In this document: positions 34,339 to 43,094 of the stretch, piece after piece
Layout: every line of letters begins with the position of its first letter
How positions within the stretch are numbered: the stretch's first letter is position 1
Source: Gramella sp. AN32
Lineage (GTDB): Bacteria; Bacteroidota; Bacteroidia; Flavobacteriales; Flavobacteriaceae
Reading direction: 5' to 3'
NCBI RefSeq assembly: GCF_023718305.1
Contig: NZ_QEYO01000008.1
Location: forward strand, 62,001-126,000
DNA length: 64,000 nucleotides
Program-made: the position numbers and the translations under genes
Notes under the pieces: model-generated
Told to the model about the DNA's origin: nothing
The model's database searches: none
What the model saw: the letters and a program-made list of their open reading frames with translations, nothing else

Positions 34339-35787
34339 ATGAACGAATTTTTAATCTATTTTCTAATTTTTATAATTGCCCTGGGTTTCGGGATCTTTAT
34401 TGCGAAAATTATTTTTGAAGCCAAAGCAAAGAACAAATCTGAAATTCTCAAAGAAAAAAACACTCAACTTTTACTTCAAATAGAAGAAAATAAACTACAG
34501 TTTTACAGAGAATTAGAAAATTCAAAAACTATTTTATCTGAACATAAAGAAGAAGCTAAATATCAGTTAAATAAAATTGAAATTGATAGAGAAGATATTC
34601 GGAAAGAAAAAGAAAAAATCCATCTAGACCTTACCCGTACCATTTCAGAATTTGAAAATTTAAAGCTTAAAAACGAAGAGCAAAAAGCAGAAGTAGAAAA
34701 GCTACAGGAAAAATTCACCAAAGAATTTGAAAATCTGGCCAACAAAATTCTGGATCAGAAATCCGAAAAATTCACCAATTTAAATAAGCAAAATATAGAG
34801 AATATTCTCGATCCTTTAAAAGAGAAGATTAAAACCTTTGAGGAAAAGATAAGCTTTTCAAATTCCGAATCTATTAAAAGACATGCGGAGCTTGGCCAGC
34901 GCTTACAGTATCTAAATGACCAAAATATTAAACTTAGTGAAGATGCGAACAACCTTACCAAGGCCCTAAAGGGGGACACTAAAATGCAGGGAAACTGGGG
35001 TGAAATGGTACTTGAACGAGTTCTGGAACGAAGTGGTCTTCAAAAAGATAGCGAATATTTTGTTCAGCAAAGTTTTAATACGGAAGAAGGCAAACGTGTA
35101 ATGCCCGACGTGATCATCCACTTACCCGGGGATAAAAAAATGATCGTGGACAGCAAGGTTTCTCTAAATGCCTATGAGCGTTATATTAATGAAGTTGAAG
35201 AATCAGAAAAAGTTCATCATCTTAGGAATCATTTAATCTCGGTAAAAACCAGGATTACAGAGCTTAGCAAAAAAAATTACCATACGCTCTATCAAATGGA
35301 AAGTCCGGACTTTGTCCTGCTTTTTATTCCTATTGAAGCTGCCTTTGCCCTAGCCTCCAATGAAAACCCAAACCTTTACAACGAAGCTTTTGATAGAAAT
35401 ATCATCATTGTAACGCCCACAACGCTTCTTGCCGTTTTAAAAACTATAGATAGCATGTGGCAAAATGAAAAGCAGAAGCAAAATGCAATTGAAATTGCCA
35501 CCCAGGCAGGTGCTTTATATGATTCATTTACCAATCTTACTGAAGAATTGCTCAAAGTGGGTCGGCAACTTGGTACGGTGCAGAGTTCCTATGATGGTGC
35601 CATGAAAAAACTTACCGGAAAAGGAAATCTTGTAAGAAGGGTTGAAAAACTGAAAAAGCTTGGAGCGAAAGCCAGCAAACAATTAGATCAAAAATTGATC
35701 AATAAAACGGGGATAGAAGAAGATGTTGCTGAAAATACAGATGAGGAAAATGAAAATATTGAAAATCCCACATTAAAACTTCGATGA
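34339..35787 (+). CDS. rmuC: RmuC-family DNA recombination protein
   Basis: A 482-residue protein. One N-terminal transmembrane helix (about 3-24) is followed by a long coiled coil (about 30-135) and the RmuC domain (about 190-410: KGDTKMQGNWGEMVLERVLERSGL, MPDVIIHLPGDKKMIVDSKVSLNAYERY, VLLFIPIEAAFALA). RmuC limits DNA inversion at short inverted repeats and has a PD-(D/E)xK nuclease-like core: the DVIIHLP ... IVDSK stretch fits the catalytic D...DxK. The tail beyond 450 is acidic. It begins an operon; the next gene overlaps it by 4 nt. Confidence 0.95.
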   Translation: MNEFLIYFLIFIIALGFGIFIAKIIFEAKAKNKSEILKEKNTQLLLQIEENKLQFYRELENSKTILSEHKEEAKYQLNKIEIDREDIRKEKEKIHLDLTRTISEFENLKLKNEEQKAEVEKLQEKFTKEFENLANKILDQKSEKFTNLNKQNIENILDPLKEKIKTFEEKISFSNSESIKRHAELGQRLQYLNDQNIKLSEDANNLTKALKGDTKMQGNWGEMVLERVLERSGLQKDSEYFVQQSFNTEEGKRVMPDVIIHLPGDKKMIVDSKVSLNAYERYINEVEESEKVHHLRNHLISVKTRITELSKKNYHTLYQMESPDFVLLFIPIEAAFALASNENPNLYNEAFDRNIIIVTPTTLLAVLKTIDSMWQNEKQKQNAIEIATQAGALYDSFTNLTEELLKVGRQLGTVQSSYDGAMKKLTGKGNLVRRVEKLKKLGAKASKQLDQKLINKTGIEEDVAENTDEENENIENPTLKLR

Positions 35788-36926
35788 AAAATATCAAATT
35801 TAACCTGTTCTTGTTCTTATTGCTGATTGGATTTCAGGCAATTTCACAGAAATATTATTTTCCGCCGAAAGGAGCATGGGAAGAAAAACCTGCTTCAGAG
35901 TTTGACCTGGACTTTTCAGAAGCTATTGAATTCGCAGAAAATAATGAATATTCAGAATCCAGAGATTTGCGACAGGCTATTCTAAAAGGTTTTGAAAAAG
36001 AACCTTTTCACGAATTATTAGGTCCCGTGAAAAGACGCGGCGGGACGGCAGGAATCATTCTGAAAAACGGATATATCATTAGTTCCTGGGGAAATATAGA
36101 TAGGGTAGACATGACCTTCAGCGTGACTAAGAGTTTCCTTGCTACAACCGCTCTTTTGGCCAAACAGCAGGGTTTGATCTCCAGTTTTGATGATCCCGTT
36201 TCAAAATATGTTTGGGATGATACTTTTGAAGGAGAGCATAACAGTAAAATTTCATGGAAGCATTTACTTCAGCAAAATTCAGACTGGAGCGGGGAGCTTT
36301 GGGGATCTTTAGATTGGGCAGACAGGCCAGACCAGCAACAAAATATAGACAAATGGCGCAGCCGGGAATTAAATGAGCCGGGCACGGTTTTTAAATATAA
36401 TGACGTTCGCGTGAATGTTCTGGCCTATTCACTGTTAAACGTTTTCAGGAAACCGCTTCCTCAAGTGCTTAAAAAGAAAATTATGGATCCCATAGATGCT
36501 TCAACTTCCTGGAGATGGTTCGGGTACGAAAATTCTTTTACCACGATTGATGGGCTTAAAATGCAATCTGTCAGTGGTGGCGGGCATTCCGGCGGTGGGA
36601 TGTTTATAAATACCAGAGATATGGCTCGATTTGGTTTGTTATTTCTGAATAATGGTAACTGGAACGGTAAACCATTGATCGATAAGAATTTGATTGAAGA
36701 AGCAATGCGCCCTTCAAAACCAAACTCCAACTATGGTTATATGTGGTGGCTGAGCAAAGGAGAAAATAAACAATGGAAAGAAATTGATGAAGACATTTTT
36801 TATGCTGCAGGTTTCGGTGGAAATTTTATCATTGTGGATCAAAAAAATGCTTTAGTAATCGTGACGAGATGGTTGGAACCTTCAAAATTGGAAAGCTTCC
36901 TAAATCTGGTCTATAAAAACCTATAA
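35784..36926 (+). CDS. exported serine hydrolase, beta-lactamase/class C PBP family
   Basis: A 380-residue protein with a signal peptide (about 1-21, AISQ). The SxxK motif is S113-V-T-K116 in TFSVTKSFLA, the second motif is probably YND at about 210 (FKYNDVRVN), and the third is the HSG type in SGGGHSGGGMF. The family covers D-aminopeptidases, esterases and true AmpC enzymes; this one resembles the 6-aminohexanoate hydrolase-like branch more than AmpC. It acts in the periplasm on an unknown amide or ester. It overlaps rmuC by 4 nt and precedes a small membrane protein by 1 nt. Confidence 0.88.
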   Translation: MKNIKFNLFLFLLLIGFQAISQKYYFPPKGAWEEKPASEFDLDFSEAIEFAENNEYSESRDLRQAILKGFEKEPFHELLGPVKRRGGTAGIILKNGYIISSWGNIDRVDMTFSVTKSFLATTALLAKQQGLISSFDDPVSKYVWDDTFEGEHNSKISWKHLLQQNSDWSGELWGSLDWADRPDQQQNIDKWRSRELNEPGTVFKYNDVRVNVLAYSLLNVFRKPLPQVLKKKIMDPIDASTSWRWFGYENSFTTIDGLKMQSVSGGGHSGGGMFINTRDMARFGLLFLNNGNWNGKPLIDKNLIEEAMRPSKPNSNYGYMWWLSKGENKQWKEIDEDIFYAAGFGGNFIIVDQKNALVIVTRWLEPSKLESFLNLVYKNL

Positions 36927-36927
36927 T

Positions 36928-37293
36928 ATGAAAAAGACATTACTGTATATCCTGGGCGGCATTTTAGCATTATGGCTCCTCTTTTATGCTTTTATCTATT
37001 TTGTGCCTTATAGCGAGGGAACACGGAGTGGTGAGTTGATTAAATTCAGCAGAAAAGGTGTCATTACCAAAACCTGGGAGGGTGAAATAAGCCAGGGAAT
37101 AAGTGGTGCCCAAATTTTTCAATTTTCGGTATTAGATGAAAATGATGAAGTGGTTAAACAATTACAGGAATATGAAGGCAATTATGTAAAACTTAAATAT
37201 GTAGAACGATTTTCCACATTTTTCTTTTGGGGGGATACAAAATACTTTATTACGGAAGCGGAACTATCACAAAGTCCGCATTTTAGAAGATAA
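36928..37293 (+). CDS. small membrane protein of unknown function
   Basis: A 121-residue protein with one transmembrane helix (about 5-26) followed by a beta-rich extracytoplasmic domain (YSEGTRSGELIKFSRKGVITKTWEGEISQG ... YVKLKYVERFSTFFFWGDTKYFI). I recognise it as a family conserved in Bacteroidetes that is often mislabelled 6-phosphogluconate dehydrogenase; nothing here resembles that enzyme. It sits in the rmuC operon with gaps of only 1-2 nt on both sides. Confidence 0.78.
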   Translation: MKKTLLYILGGILALWLLFYAFIYFVPYSEGTRSGELIKFSRKGVITKTWEGEISQGISGAQIFQFSVLDENDEVVKQLQEYEGNYVKLKYVERFSTFFFWGDTKYFITEAELSQSPHFRR

Positions 37294-37295
37294 TT

Positions 37296-37847
37296 ATGCG
37301 CAAAAGATTTAAAAAAGTACAGGAAAGTACGGTGACCATTTCGGAATTAATGCTTCCCTCCCATTCCAATTTCAACGGTAAGATCCACGGAGGTTATATT
37401 CTATCACTTTTAGACCAGATTGCTTTTGCCTGCGCCTCAAAACATTCAGAAGTATATTGTGTCACCGCCAGTGTGGATACGGTAGATTTTTTAAAACCTA
37501 TTGAAATTGGCGAACTGGTCACCATGAAAGCTTCGGTTAATTATGTGGGCAGAACTTCGATGGTAATAGGCATACGCGTGGAAGCTGAAAATATACAAAC
37601 CGGAGCCTCAAAACATTGCAATTCTTCTTATTTTTCTATGGTTGCCAAGGATTCATCTGGAAATTCTGTAGAAGTTCCCGGGCTAATTCTCAAGAACCAT
37701 AATGAAATAAGACGTTTTGCCAAAAGCCTGGAACGAAGGAACAGGAAACGTTCTGGAATTGCCGAATTCAAATCTACCGATTTTGCTTCAGAAAAATATT
37801 TGCATCTGGTTGAAGGACAGCATGTTAAAATTGAACTCGAAGATTGA
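37296..37847 (+). CDS. acyl-CoA thioesterase (hotdog fold)
   Basis: A 183-residue thioesterase of the YciA/cytosolic acyl-CoA hydrolase type. ELMLPSHSNFNGKIHGGYILSLLDQIAFACASKHS carries the conserved Asn, Gly-Gly and Asp of the hotdog active site; VDTVDFLKPIEIGELVTMKASVNYVGRTSMVIGIRVE follows. A C-terminal extension of about 50 residues is basic. It hydrolyses acyl-CoA to free acid and CoA in the cytoplasm. It overlaps the next gene by 4 nt. Confidence 0.9.
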   Translation: MRKRFKKVQESTVTISELMLPSHSNFNGKIHGGYILSLLDQIAFACASKHSEVYCVTASVDTVDFLKPIEIGELVTMKASVNYVGRTSMVIGIRVEAENIQTGASKHCNSSYFSMVAKDSSGNSVEVPGLILKNHNEIRRFAKSLERRNRKRSGIAEFKSTDFASEKYLHLVEGQHVKIELED

Positions 37848-38800
37848 AAAAACAGGGTTTTATTTTAGCAATTTTCATTGCTATAGCAATCGCCTATCTA
37901 TTTCCGCAGGATCCTGAAATTATCCCTTTAAAAACCATTACCAATATTGGTATTGCGCTTATATTTTTCTTTTACGGACTAAAACTTTCCCCGGCTGAAT
38001 TTAAAGCAGGATTCGTAAACTACAAGGTTCATCTGATAATTCAGCTCACAACTTTTATAGTTTTCCCCCTTATTTGCCTTTTATTCGTACCCTTTTTTGA
38101 TGATGCTACTTCATCTAATCTCTGGATCGCGCTTTTTTTCCTGGGAACCTTACCCTCTACTGTTTCCTCATCTGTAGTCATGGTTGCCTTAGCTAAAGGA
38201 AATTTACCCGCAGCAATTTTCAATGCCAGCCTTTCCGGTCTTATTGGGATTTTTGCGACTCCGTTATGGATTGGTTTTTTTCTGGATCTAACCACCAGTT
38301 TCGATTTTATGGAAGTTCTTCAAAAATTATTTTTGCAAATCGTTTTACCCTTAGCGATAGGTTTAATGCTTCAACAATACTTCGGGAGATGGGCAAAAAA
38401 ATATAGCCGGCAGCTGGGTTTATTAGATAAAACCACGATCATTTTAATCATATATTCAAGTTTCAGCAGCTCATTTTCCTCTAATTTATTCGAAAGTTTG
38501 GAAATGATAGATCTTTTGAAAATGTTTGGGATCGTATTAACGATATTTTTTATTGTTTTCTTTGGGCTGGGTTTTTTCAGCAATTTGATAGGATTATCTA
38601 CTGAAGATAAGATTACAACCCAGTTTTGCGGTACAAAAAAGTCGCTGGTACACGGTTCTGTAATGGTGAAGGTTTTATTCGGAAACGCGGCAAATTCAGG
38701 TATAATCCTGCTACCCATTATGCTCTATCATTCCACCCAACTTATTTTAATTGCCTGGTTTGCGGAAAAATACAGAAAAAGGACTGAAATTAAGGTGTAA
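37844..38800 (+). CDS. bile acid:sodium symporter (SBF/YfeH-like) family transporter
   Basis: A 318-residue protein with about ten transmembrane segments. It matches the SBF-like branch: FFFYGLKLSPAEFKAGFVNYKVHL, LGTLPSTVSSSVVMVALAKGNLPAAIFNASLSGLIGI and CGTKKSLVHGSVMVKVLFGNAANSGIILLPIMLYHSTQL. The start is TTG at 37844, overlapping the thioesterase stop (TTGA). The substrate is unknown; an organic anion is likely from the family. It ends 11 nt inside the converging DUF423 gene. Confidence 0.9.
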   Translation: MKKQGFILAIFIAIAIAYLFPQDPEIIPLKTITNIGIALIFFFYGLKLSPAEFKAGFVNYKVHLIIQLTTFIVFPLICLLFVPFFDDATSSNLWIALFFLGTLPSTVSSSVVMVALAKGNLPAAIFNASLSGLIGIFATPLWIGFFLDLTTSFDFMEVLQKLFLQIVLPLAIGLMLQQYFGRWAKKYSRQLGLLDKTTIILIIYSSFSSSFSSNLFESLEMIDLLKMFGIVLTIFFIVFFGLGFFSNLIGLSTEDKITTQFCGTKKSLVHGSVMVKVLFGNAANSGIILLPIMLYHSTQLILIAWFAEKYRKRTEIKV

Positions 38801-39188
38801 GGTATAAAGCGATTTCAGCTAAATTAATAGTTAACAAAATCCATCCAATTACCAGGAGCAACCCACCGAAAGGAGTGACAGGCCCAAGAAGCTTTAATTT
38901 TCGGTTTTGAGATGACGTCCAGGTTAATCCATAAATACTGAAGGAAAAAAAGAAAGTACCAATAATAAAACAATAAGCCATTAGAACCTGCATCATTTCC
39001 AGAAATGGAAAAGTAATTCCGCAGATAATAAGAATAATGGCGTGATACATTTGATATTTCACGCCGGTTTCAAAGCTTTTTAATTGCTCAGGGGCATACT
39101 TGGACTTAAGCCAATGCGCTCCAAAAGCTCCAAGTATTATGGCCAGTGTACCATAAATTCCACCAAAAATGAGAACTGCTTCCTTCAA
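38790..39188 (-). CDS. DUF423 (YgdD-like) membrane protein
   Basis: A 132-residue protein with four transmembrane helices. The start GGIYGTLAIILGAFGAHWLKSKYAPEQLKSFETGVKYQMYHAI is the clear DUF423 signature (GAFGAH, QMYH). The function is unknown. It follows carB by 6 nt on the same strand and so is probably cotranscribed; tail-to-tail overlap with the SBF-like gene is 11 nt. Confidence 0.9.
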   Translation of the reverse strand: MKEAVLIFGGIYGTLAIILGAFGAHWLKSKYAPEQLKSFETGVKYQMYHAIILIICGITFPFLEMMQVLMAYCFIIGTFFFSFSIYGLTWTSSQNRKLKLLGPVTPFGGLLLVIGWILLTINLAEIALYLTP

Positions 39189-39194
39189 ACGCTA

Positions 39195-42047
39195 TTATTT
39201 ACTTAAGTACATTTTTCGTCGGGAATATAGATCGTAAAAATCATCATTCTTTAGAGAATCAATAAAAAGTATACTTTCACCCGTACTCTTCATTTCCGGG
39301 CCAAGTTGTTTATTCACATTCGGGAATTTATTGAAGGAGAAAACCGGTTGTTTGATGGCATAACCATTCAATTGAGGGTTAAAATTAAAATCTTTCACTT
39401 TTTTCTCCCCCAACATCACTTTGGTCGCGTAATTTACATACGGCTCTTTGTATGCCTTGGCAATAAAAGGAACGGTCCTGGAAGCCCGGGGATTTGCTTC
39501 AATGATATACACCATATCATCTTTGATCGCAAACTGGATATTGATTAAACCAACCGTATTCAAGGCCAGGGCAATTTTCTTGGTATGATCTTTAATTTGC
39601 TGCATAACCAAATCCCCAAGATTGAACGGGGGAAGTAAGGCATTCGAGTCTCCCGAGTGAATACCACAAGGTTCAATATGCTCCATGATCCCAATAATGT
39701 AAACATCTTCACCATCACATATTGCATCTGCTTCCGCCTCAATCGCTCCATCAAGATAATTGTCCAATAAAAGTTTATTATTCGGAATTTTTCTTAAAAG
39801 GTCCACTACATGAGCTTCCAGATCGTCCCGATTAATTACGATCTTCATTCCCTGCCCTCCAAGCACATAGGAAGGTCTTACTAAAATTGGAAAATGTAAC
39901 TCATCGGATAGCGCCAGCGCTTCATCGGCCGTTTCAGCGGTTCCAAAATCAGGATAAGGAATATTATTTTCCTGAAGTAATTTTGAGAAACTACCACGGT
40001 CTTCGGCAAGATCCAGGGCTTCATAACTGGTCCCCATGATCTTGATGCCATAACGATCCAGTTTTTCAGCAAGTTTTAAAGCCGTTTGACCTCCCAACTG
40101 AACAATTACACCTTCAGGTTTTTCATGTTTTATAATATCGTAGATATGTTCCCAGAAGATTGGTTCAAAATACAGTTTATCGGCGATATCAAAATCGGTA
40201 GAAACAGTTTCAGGATTACAGTTGATCATGATGGTTTCATAGCCACATTCTGAAGCTGCTAAAACTCCATGAACACAACTATAATCAAATTCTATTCCCT
40301 GCCCTATCCTGTTAGGACCAGAGCCCAGAACAATAATTTTTTTCTTATCAGAAACAGTACTTTCATTATCTACATATATTTTACCATCCTTAGATCTTAT
40401 TTCATCTTCAAAAGTTGAATAATAATAAGGAGTTTCCGCTTTAAATTCCGCAGCACAGGTATCAACGAGTTTAAAAATTCGGTTTACACCAAGCTCTTCC
40501 CTTTTAGAATAAACTTCGCTTTCAAGACATTTCAGCATATGCCCAATTTGTCTATCGGCAAAACCTTTTTGTTTCGCTTCCAACAAAAGGTTCTTAGGCA
40601 AGGAATTAATATCGTATTTAGATATTTCAACTTCAAGCGCGTACAGTTCCTCGTATTCTTTGAGAAACCACATATCAATTTTTGTGATCTCATGTATCCT
40701 GCTAAGCGGAATTCCCATTTGAATTGCATCATAGATCACAAAAACCCGATCCCAACTGGGGTGGGTAAGTTTGTCTATAATGACATCGTAACTCTTATAA
40801 CCTTTACCATCGGCTCCCAGGCCATTCCTTTTTATTTCAAGGGATTGGGTAGCTTTATGTAAAGCTTCCTGGAAGGATCTTCCAATTCCCATTACTTCTC
40901 CCACAGATTTCATCTGAAGGCCTAAAGTTCTTTCTGCACCTTCAAATTTGTCAAAATTCCATCGTGGTATTTTCACAATCACATAATCTAAAGAAGGCTC
41001 GAATAAGGCTGATGTAGATTTGGTTATTTGATTATCCAGTTCATCGAGGTTATACCCCAAGGCCAGTTTTGTTGCAATCTTAGCAATGGGATATCCCGTA
41101 GCTTTAGATGCTAAGGCTGAAGATCTTGAAACCCGTGGATTAATCTCTATGGCAAATATATCTTCTTTCTCATCTGGGCTTACCGCGAACTGAACATTAC
41201 AACCTCCCGCAAAATCCCCAATACTACGCATCATTCTTATGGCCAGGTCACGCATTTTCTGATAAGCGGTATCGCTAAGGGTCATTGCAGGGGCCACGGT
41301 AATAGAATCTCCAGTATGGATTCCCATGGGATCCATATTTTCTATAGCACAAATAATAACAACATTATCATTTTTGTCCCGAAGAAGTTCTAACTCATAT
41401 TCTTTCCATCCCAGTAAGGCTTTATCTATAAGTACTTCATGAATAGGAGAAGCCTCTAAACCTCGGGTTAGCAATTCGTCAAAATCTTCCTGCCTGTGTA
41501 CAAAAGCAGCACCACTTCCTCCAAGGGTGAAAGAAGCTCGTATTACAAGCGGAAACCCAAATTCCTGTGCTACTTCCTTTCCCTGCAAATAAGATGTTAC
41601 GGTTTTAGCCGGAGCCACTCCTACTCCAATACGACCCATAAGCTGCTTGAACTTTTCACGGTCTTCGCAAATATTAATCGCATCAATGTCTACACCAATC
41701 AGTTTTACATCAAAATCTTTCCAGATTCCTTTCTCATCTGCTTCAATACAGAGATTAAGTGCAGTTTGACCACCCATGGTTGGTAATACCGCATCAATTT
41801 CAGGATGATCTTTTAAAATCTGGAGAATAGATCGTGTGGTAAGCGGTTTGAGATATACATGATCTGCCATGGTTGGATCTGTCATGATCGTGGCAGGATT
41901 GGAATTAATGAGAATGGTTTTGATCCCATCTTCTCTTAAAGAACGAAGCGATTGCGTACCTGAATAATCAAATTCGCAAGCCTGCCCTATGACGATTGGA
42001 CCTGAACCTATAATTAAAACACATTTGATGTTGGGATTCTTCGGCAT
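39195..42047 (-). CDS. carB: carbamoyl-phosphate synthase large subunit, without the C-terminal MGS-like domain
   Basis: A 950-residue CarB. Two homologous ATP-grasp halves are seen: VLIIGSGPIVIGQACEFDYSG at residue 9 and IIVLGSGPNRIGQGIEFDYSC at about 558. Each is followed by the biotin-carboxylase-like motifs (EINPRVSRSSALASKATGYPIA; IEANPRASRTVPFIAKA). It makes carbamoyl phosphate for pyrimidines and arginine. The protein stops at DLYSRRKMYLSK, about where the allosteric domain of the 1073-residue E. coli enzyme would begin, so ornithine/UMP/IMP control through that domain is absent. carA is not adjacent. The gene follows rpmH but is separated by a terminator. Confidence 0.96.
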   Translation of the reverse strand: MPKNPNIKCVLIIGSGPIVIGQACEFDYSGTQSLRSLREDGIKTILINSNPATIMTDPTMADHVYLKPLTTRSILQILKDHPEIDAVLPTMGGQTALNLCIEADEKGIWKDFDVKLIGVDIDAINICEDREKFKQLMGRIGVGVAPAKTVTSYLQGKEVAQEFGFPLVIRASFTLGGSGAAFVHRQEDFDELLTRGLEASPIHEVLIDKALLGWKEYELELLRDKNDNVVIICAIENMDPMGIHTGDSITVAPAMTLSDTAYQKMRDLAIRMMRSIGDFAGGCNVQFAVSPDEKEDIFAIEINPRVSRSSALASKATGYPIAKIATKLALGYNLDELDNQITKSTSALFEPSLDYVIVKIPRWNFDKFEGAERTLGLQMKSVGEVMGIGRSFQEALHKATQSLEIKRNGLGADGKGYKSYDVIIDKLTHPSWDRVFVIYDAIQMGIPLSRIHEITKIDMWFLKEYEELYALEVEISKYDINSLPKNLLLEAKQKGFADRQIGHMLKCLESEVYSKREELGVNRIFKLVDTCAAEFKAETPYYYSTFEDEIRSKDGKIYVDNESTVSDKKKIIVLGSGPNRIGQGIEFDYSCVHGVLAASECGYETIMINCNPETVSTDFDIADKLYFEPIFWEHIYDIIKHEKPEGVIVQLGGQTALKLAEKLDRYGIKIMGTSYEALDLAEDRGSFSKLLQENNIPYPDFGTAETADEALALSDELHFPILVRPSYVLGGQGMKIVINRDDLEAHVVDLLRKIPNNKLLLDNYLDGAIEAEADAICDGEDVYIIGIMEHIEPCGIHSGDSNALLPPFNLGDLVMQQIKDHTKKIALALNTVGLINIQFAIKDDMVYIIEANPRASRTVPFIAKAYKEPYVNYATKVMLGEKKVKDFNFNPQLNGYAIKQPVFSFNKFPNVNKQLGPEMKSTGESILFIDSLKNDDFYDLYSRRKMYLSK

Positions 42048-42090
42048 GATATAAAATTGAATTCGCGATAAAAATAAAAAGCTATAGGGT

Positions 42091-42124
42091 ATAAAAAAAG
42101 GCGTTACTTAAAAAGTAACACCTT
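42091..42124 (-). terminator. intrinsic terminator of rpmH
   Basis: On the minus strand AAGGTGTTACTT pairs with AAGTAACGCCTT (complement of 42098-42124, 3-nt loop, one G-U pair) and is followed by a T-run. It lies between rpmH and carB. Confidence 0.88.
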
Positions 42125-42148
42125 ATTTATTTACAAAAATGTGATCCA

Positions 42149-42307
42149 TTAGTGTTTGTGTCTGAATTCAGAAGAAACAGATATTTTCTTTCTACCTTTA
42201 GCTCGTCTTCTTGCCAGCACTTTTCTTCCGTTGGCGCTAGCCATACGTTCTCTAAAGCCGTGCTTGTTCTTTCTCTTTCTTTTAGATGGTTGAAACGTTC
42301 TTTTCAT
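42149..42307 (-). CDS. rpmH: 50S ribosomal protein L34 (bL34)
   Basis: A short frame of 52 codons translated from the complement: [20 protein letters not shown], then [21 protein letters not shown] and a short tail [10 protein letters not shown]. This is the near-universal bL34 sequence with the phylum's usual C-terminal extension. The start at 42305-42307 is followed upstream by a strong promoter at 42364-42394. No rnpA or dnaA is adjacent, unlike in many bacteria; separation from those genes is common in Bacteroidetes. Confidence 0.98.
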   Translation of the reverse strand: MKRTFQPSKRKRKNKHGFRERMASANGRKVLARRRAKGRKKISVSSEFRHKH

Positions 42308-42363
42308 TATGAATATCTTTTAACTTCTGTAAATTCTTTTCTATCAGTCTTTAAAACTGCGTG

Positions 42364-42394
42364 CAAATATACAAAGCTTTTTAAGTACTGCAAA
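42364..42394 (-). promoter_or_regulatory. promoter of rpmH (TTTG-N19-TATATTTG)
   Basis: On the minus strand TTTG (complement of 42391-42394) is followed after exactly 19 nt by TATATTTG (complement of 42364-42371), which continues as CACG. It lies 57 nt before the rpmH start. Confidence 0.8.
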
Positions 42395-42401
42395 TAGTAA
42401 A

Positions 42402-42435
42402 TTGAAAAAAATTTTGAAAGTTTTTACTACCTTTG
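42402..42435 (+). promoter_or_regulatory. putative promoter of the TPR membrane protein gene
   Basis: TACCTTTG (42428-42435) fits the -7 consensus and TTG at 42402-42404 lies 23 nt upstream. Its -33 is only 7 nt from the -33 of the divergent rpmH promoter. Confidence 0.6.
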
Positions 42436-42457
42436 CCGACTGCAAAATCAACTCATA

Positions 42458-42973
42458 ATGTTCAATAAAAATATAAAATTAGTACTTGCCGGTTTAATAA
42501 TCACCATAGCAATATGGCAATTTGTTGAAGGTCAAATTGGAAACGGTATTTCCCTTCTACTATTTTCAGGGATCTTCATCTTTTTATATTTTAAAAACGA
42601 GATCCTTTTATTAGCCTTCTTAAGGCTACGGAAACAAGATTTCGCGGGAGCTACGAAATGGCTCGCTAAAATAAAAAATCCTGAAACTGCCCTTATTACC
42701 AAGCAGCAGGGATATTATTGGTATTTACATGGTCTCATGGTGTCACAAACCAATATCACACAAGCTGAAAAATTTTTTAGAAAAGCAATTCGTTTAGGGC
42801 TTTCTATGGATCACGATCTAGCTATGGCAAAATTAAACCTGGCCGGAATCGCTATGACAAAACGCAGAAAAAGGGAAGCTACTACACTTTTAACTGAAGC
42901 AAAAAAGCTGGACAAACACGGAATGCTCAATGACCAGATTAGAATGATGAAAGAGCAGATGAAAAAAATATAA
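42458..42973 (+). CDS. membrane protein with TPR-like repeats
   Basis: A 171-residue protein. Two transmembrane helices lie at about 8-24 and 28-45, followed by a soluble helical part: EILLLAFLRLRKQDFAGATKWLAKI, then the TPR-like GYYWYLHGLMVSQTNITQAEKFFRKAIRLG and DLAMAKLNLAGIAMTKRRKREATTLLTEAKKL. It probably presents a cytoplasmic protein-binding surface at the inner membrane. The function is unknown. It is transcribed divergently from rpmH. Confidence 0.8.
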   Translation: MFNKNIKLVLAGLIITIAIWQFVEGQIGNGISLLLFSGIFIFLYFKNEILLLAFLRLRKQDFAGATKWLAKIKNPETALITKQQGYYWYLHGLMVSQTNITQAEKFFRKAIRLGLSMDHDLAMAKLNLAGIAMTKRRKREATTLLTEAKKLDKHGMLNDQIRMMKEQMKKI

Positions 42974-43064
42974 GAATCTTACACAAAAAATTCATCCACA
43001 CATCCTTTCAACCTATTTTAAAAGCTCTTTGACGAAAATTTTCGATAAGACTTCAAGTGATTAG

Positions 43065-43072
43065 TACCTTTG
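43065..43072 (+). promoter_or_regulatory. putative -7 promoter element of the thioredoxin-like gene
   Basis: TACCTTTG fits TAnnTTTG exactly, 22 nt before the start at 43095. No TTG lies at the right distance upstream. Confidence 0.5.
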
Positions 43073-43094
43073 TTCAAACCCCTAATCGAGCTGA

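Noticed and set aside
36928..37293. Considered as 6-phosphogluconate dehydrogenase, a common database label
   Set aside because: The 121-residue protein has a membrane helix and no Rossmann fold or catalytic motif of that enzyme.
41496..41786. A 96-codon open frame opposite carB
   Set aside because: Fully antisense to conserved CarB sequence; composition is that of a shadow frame.
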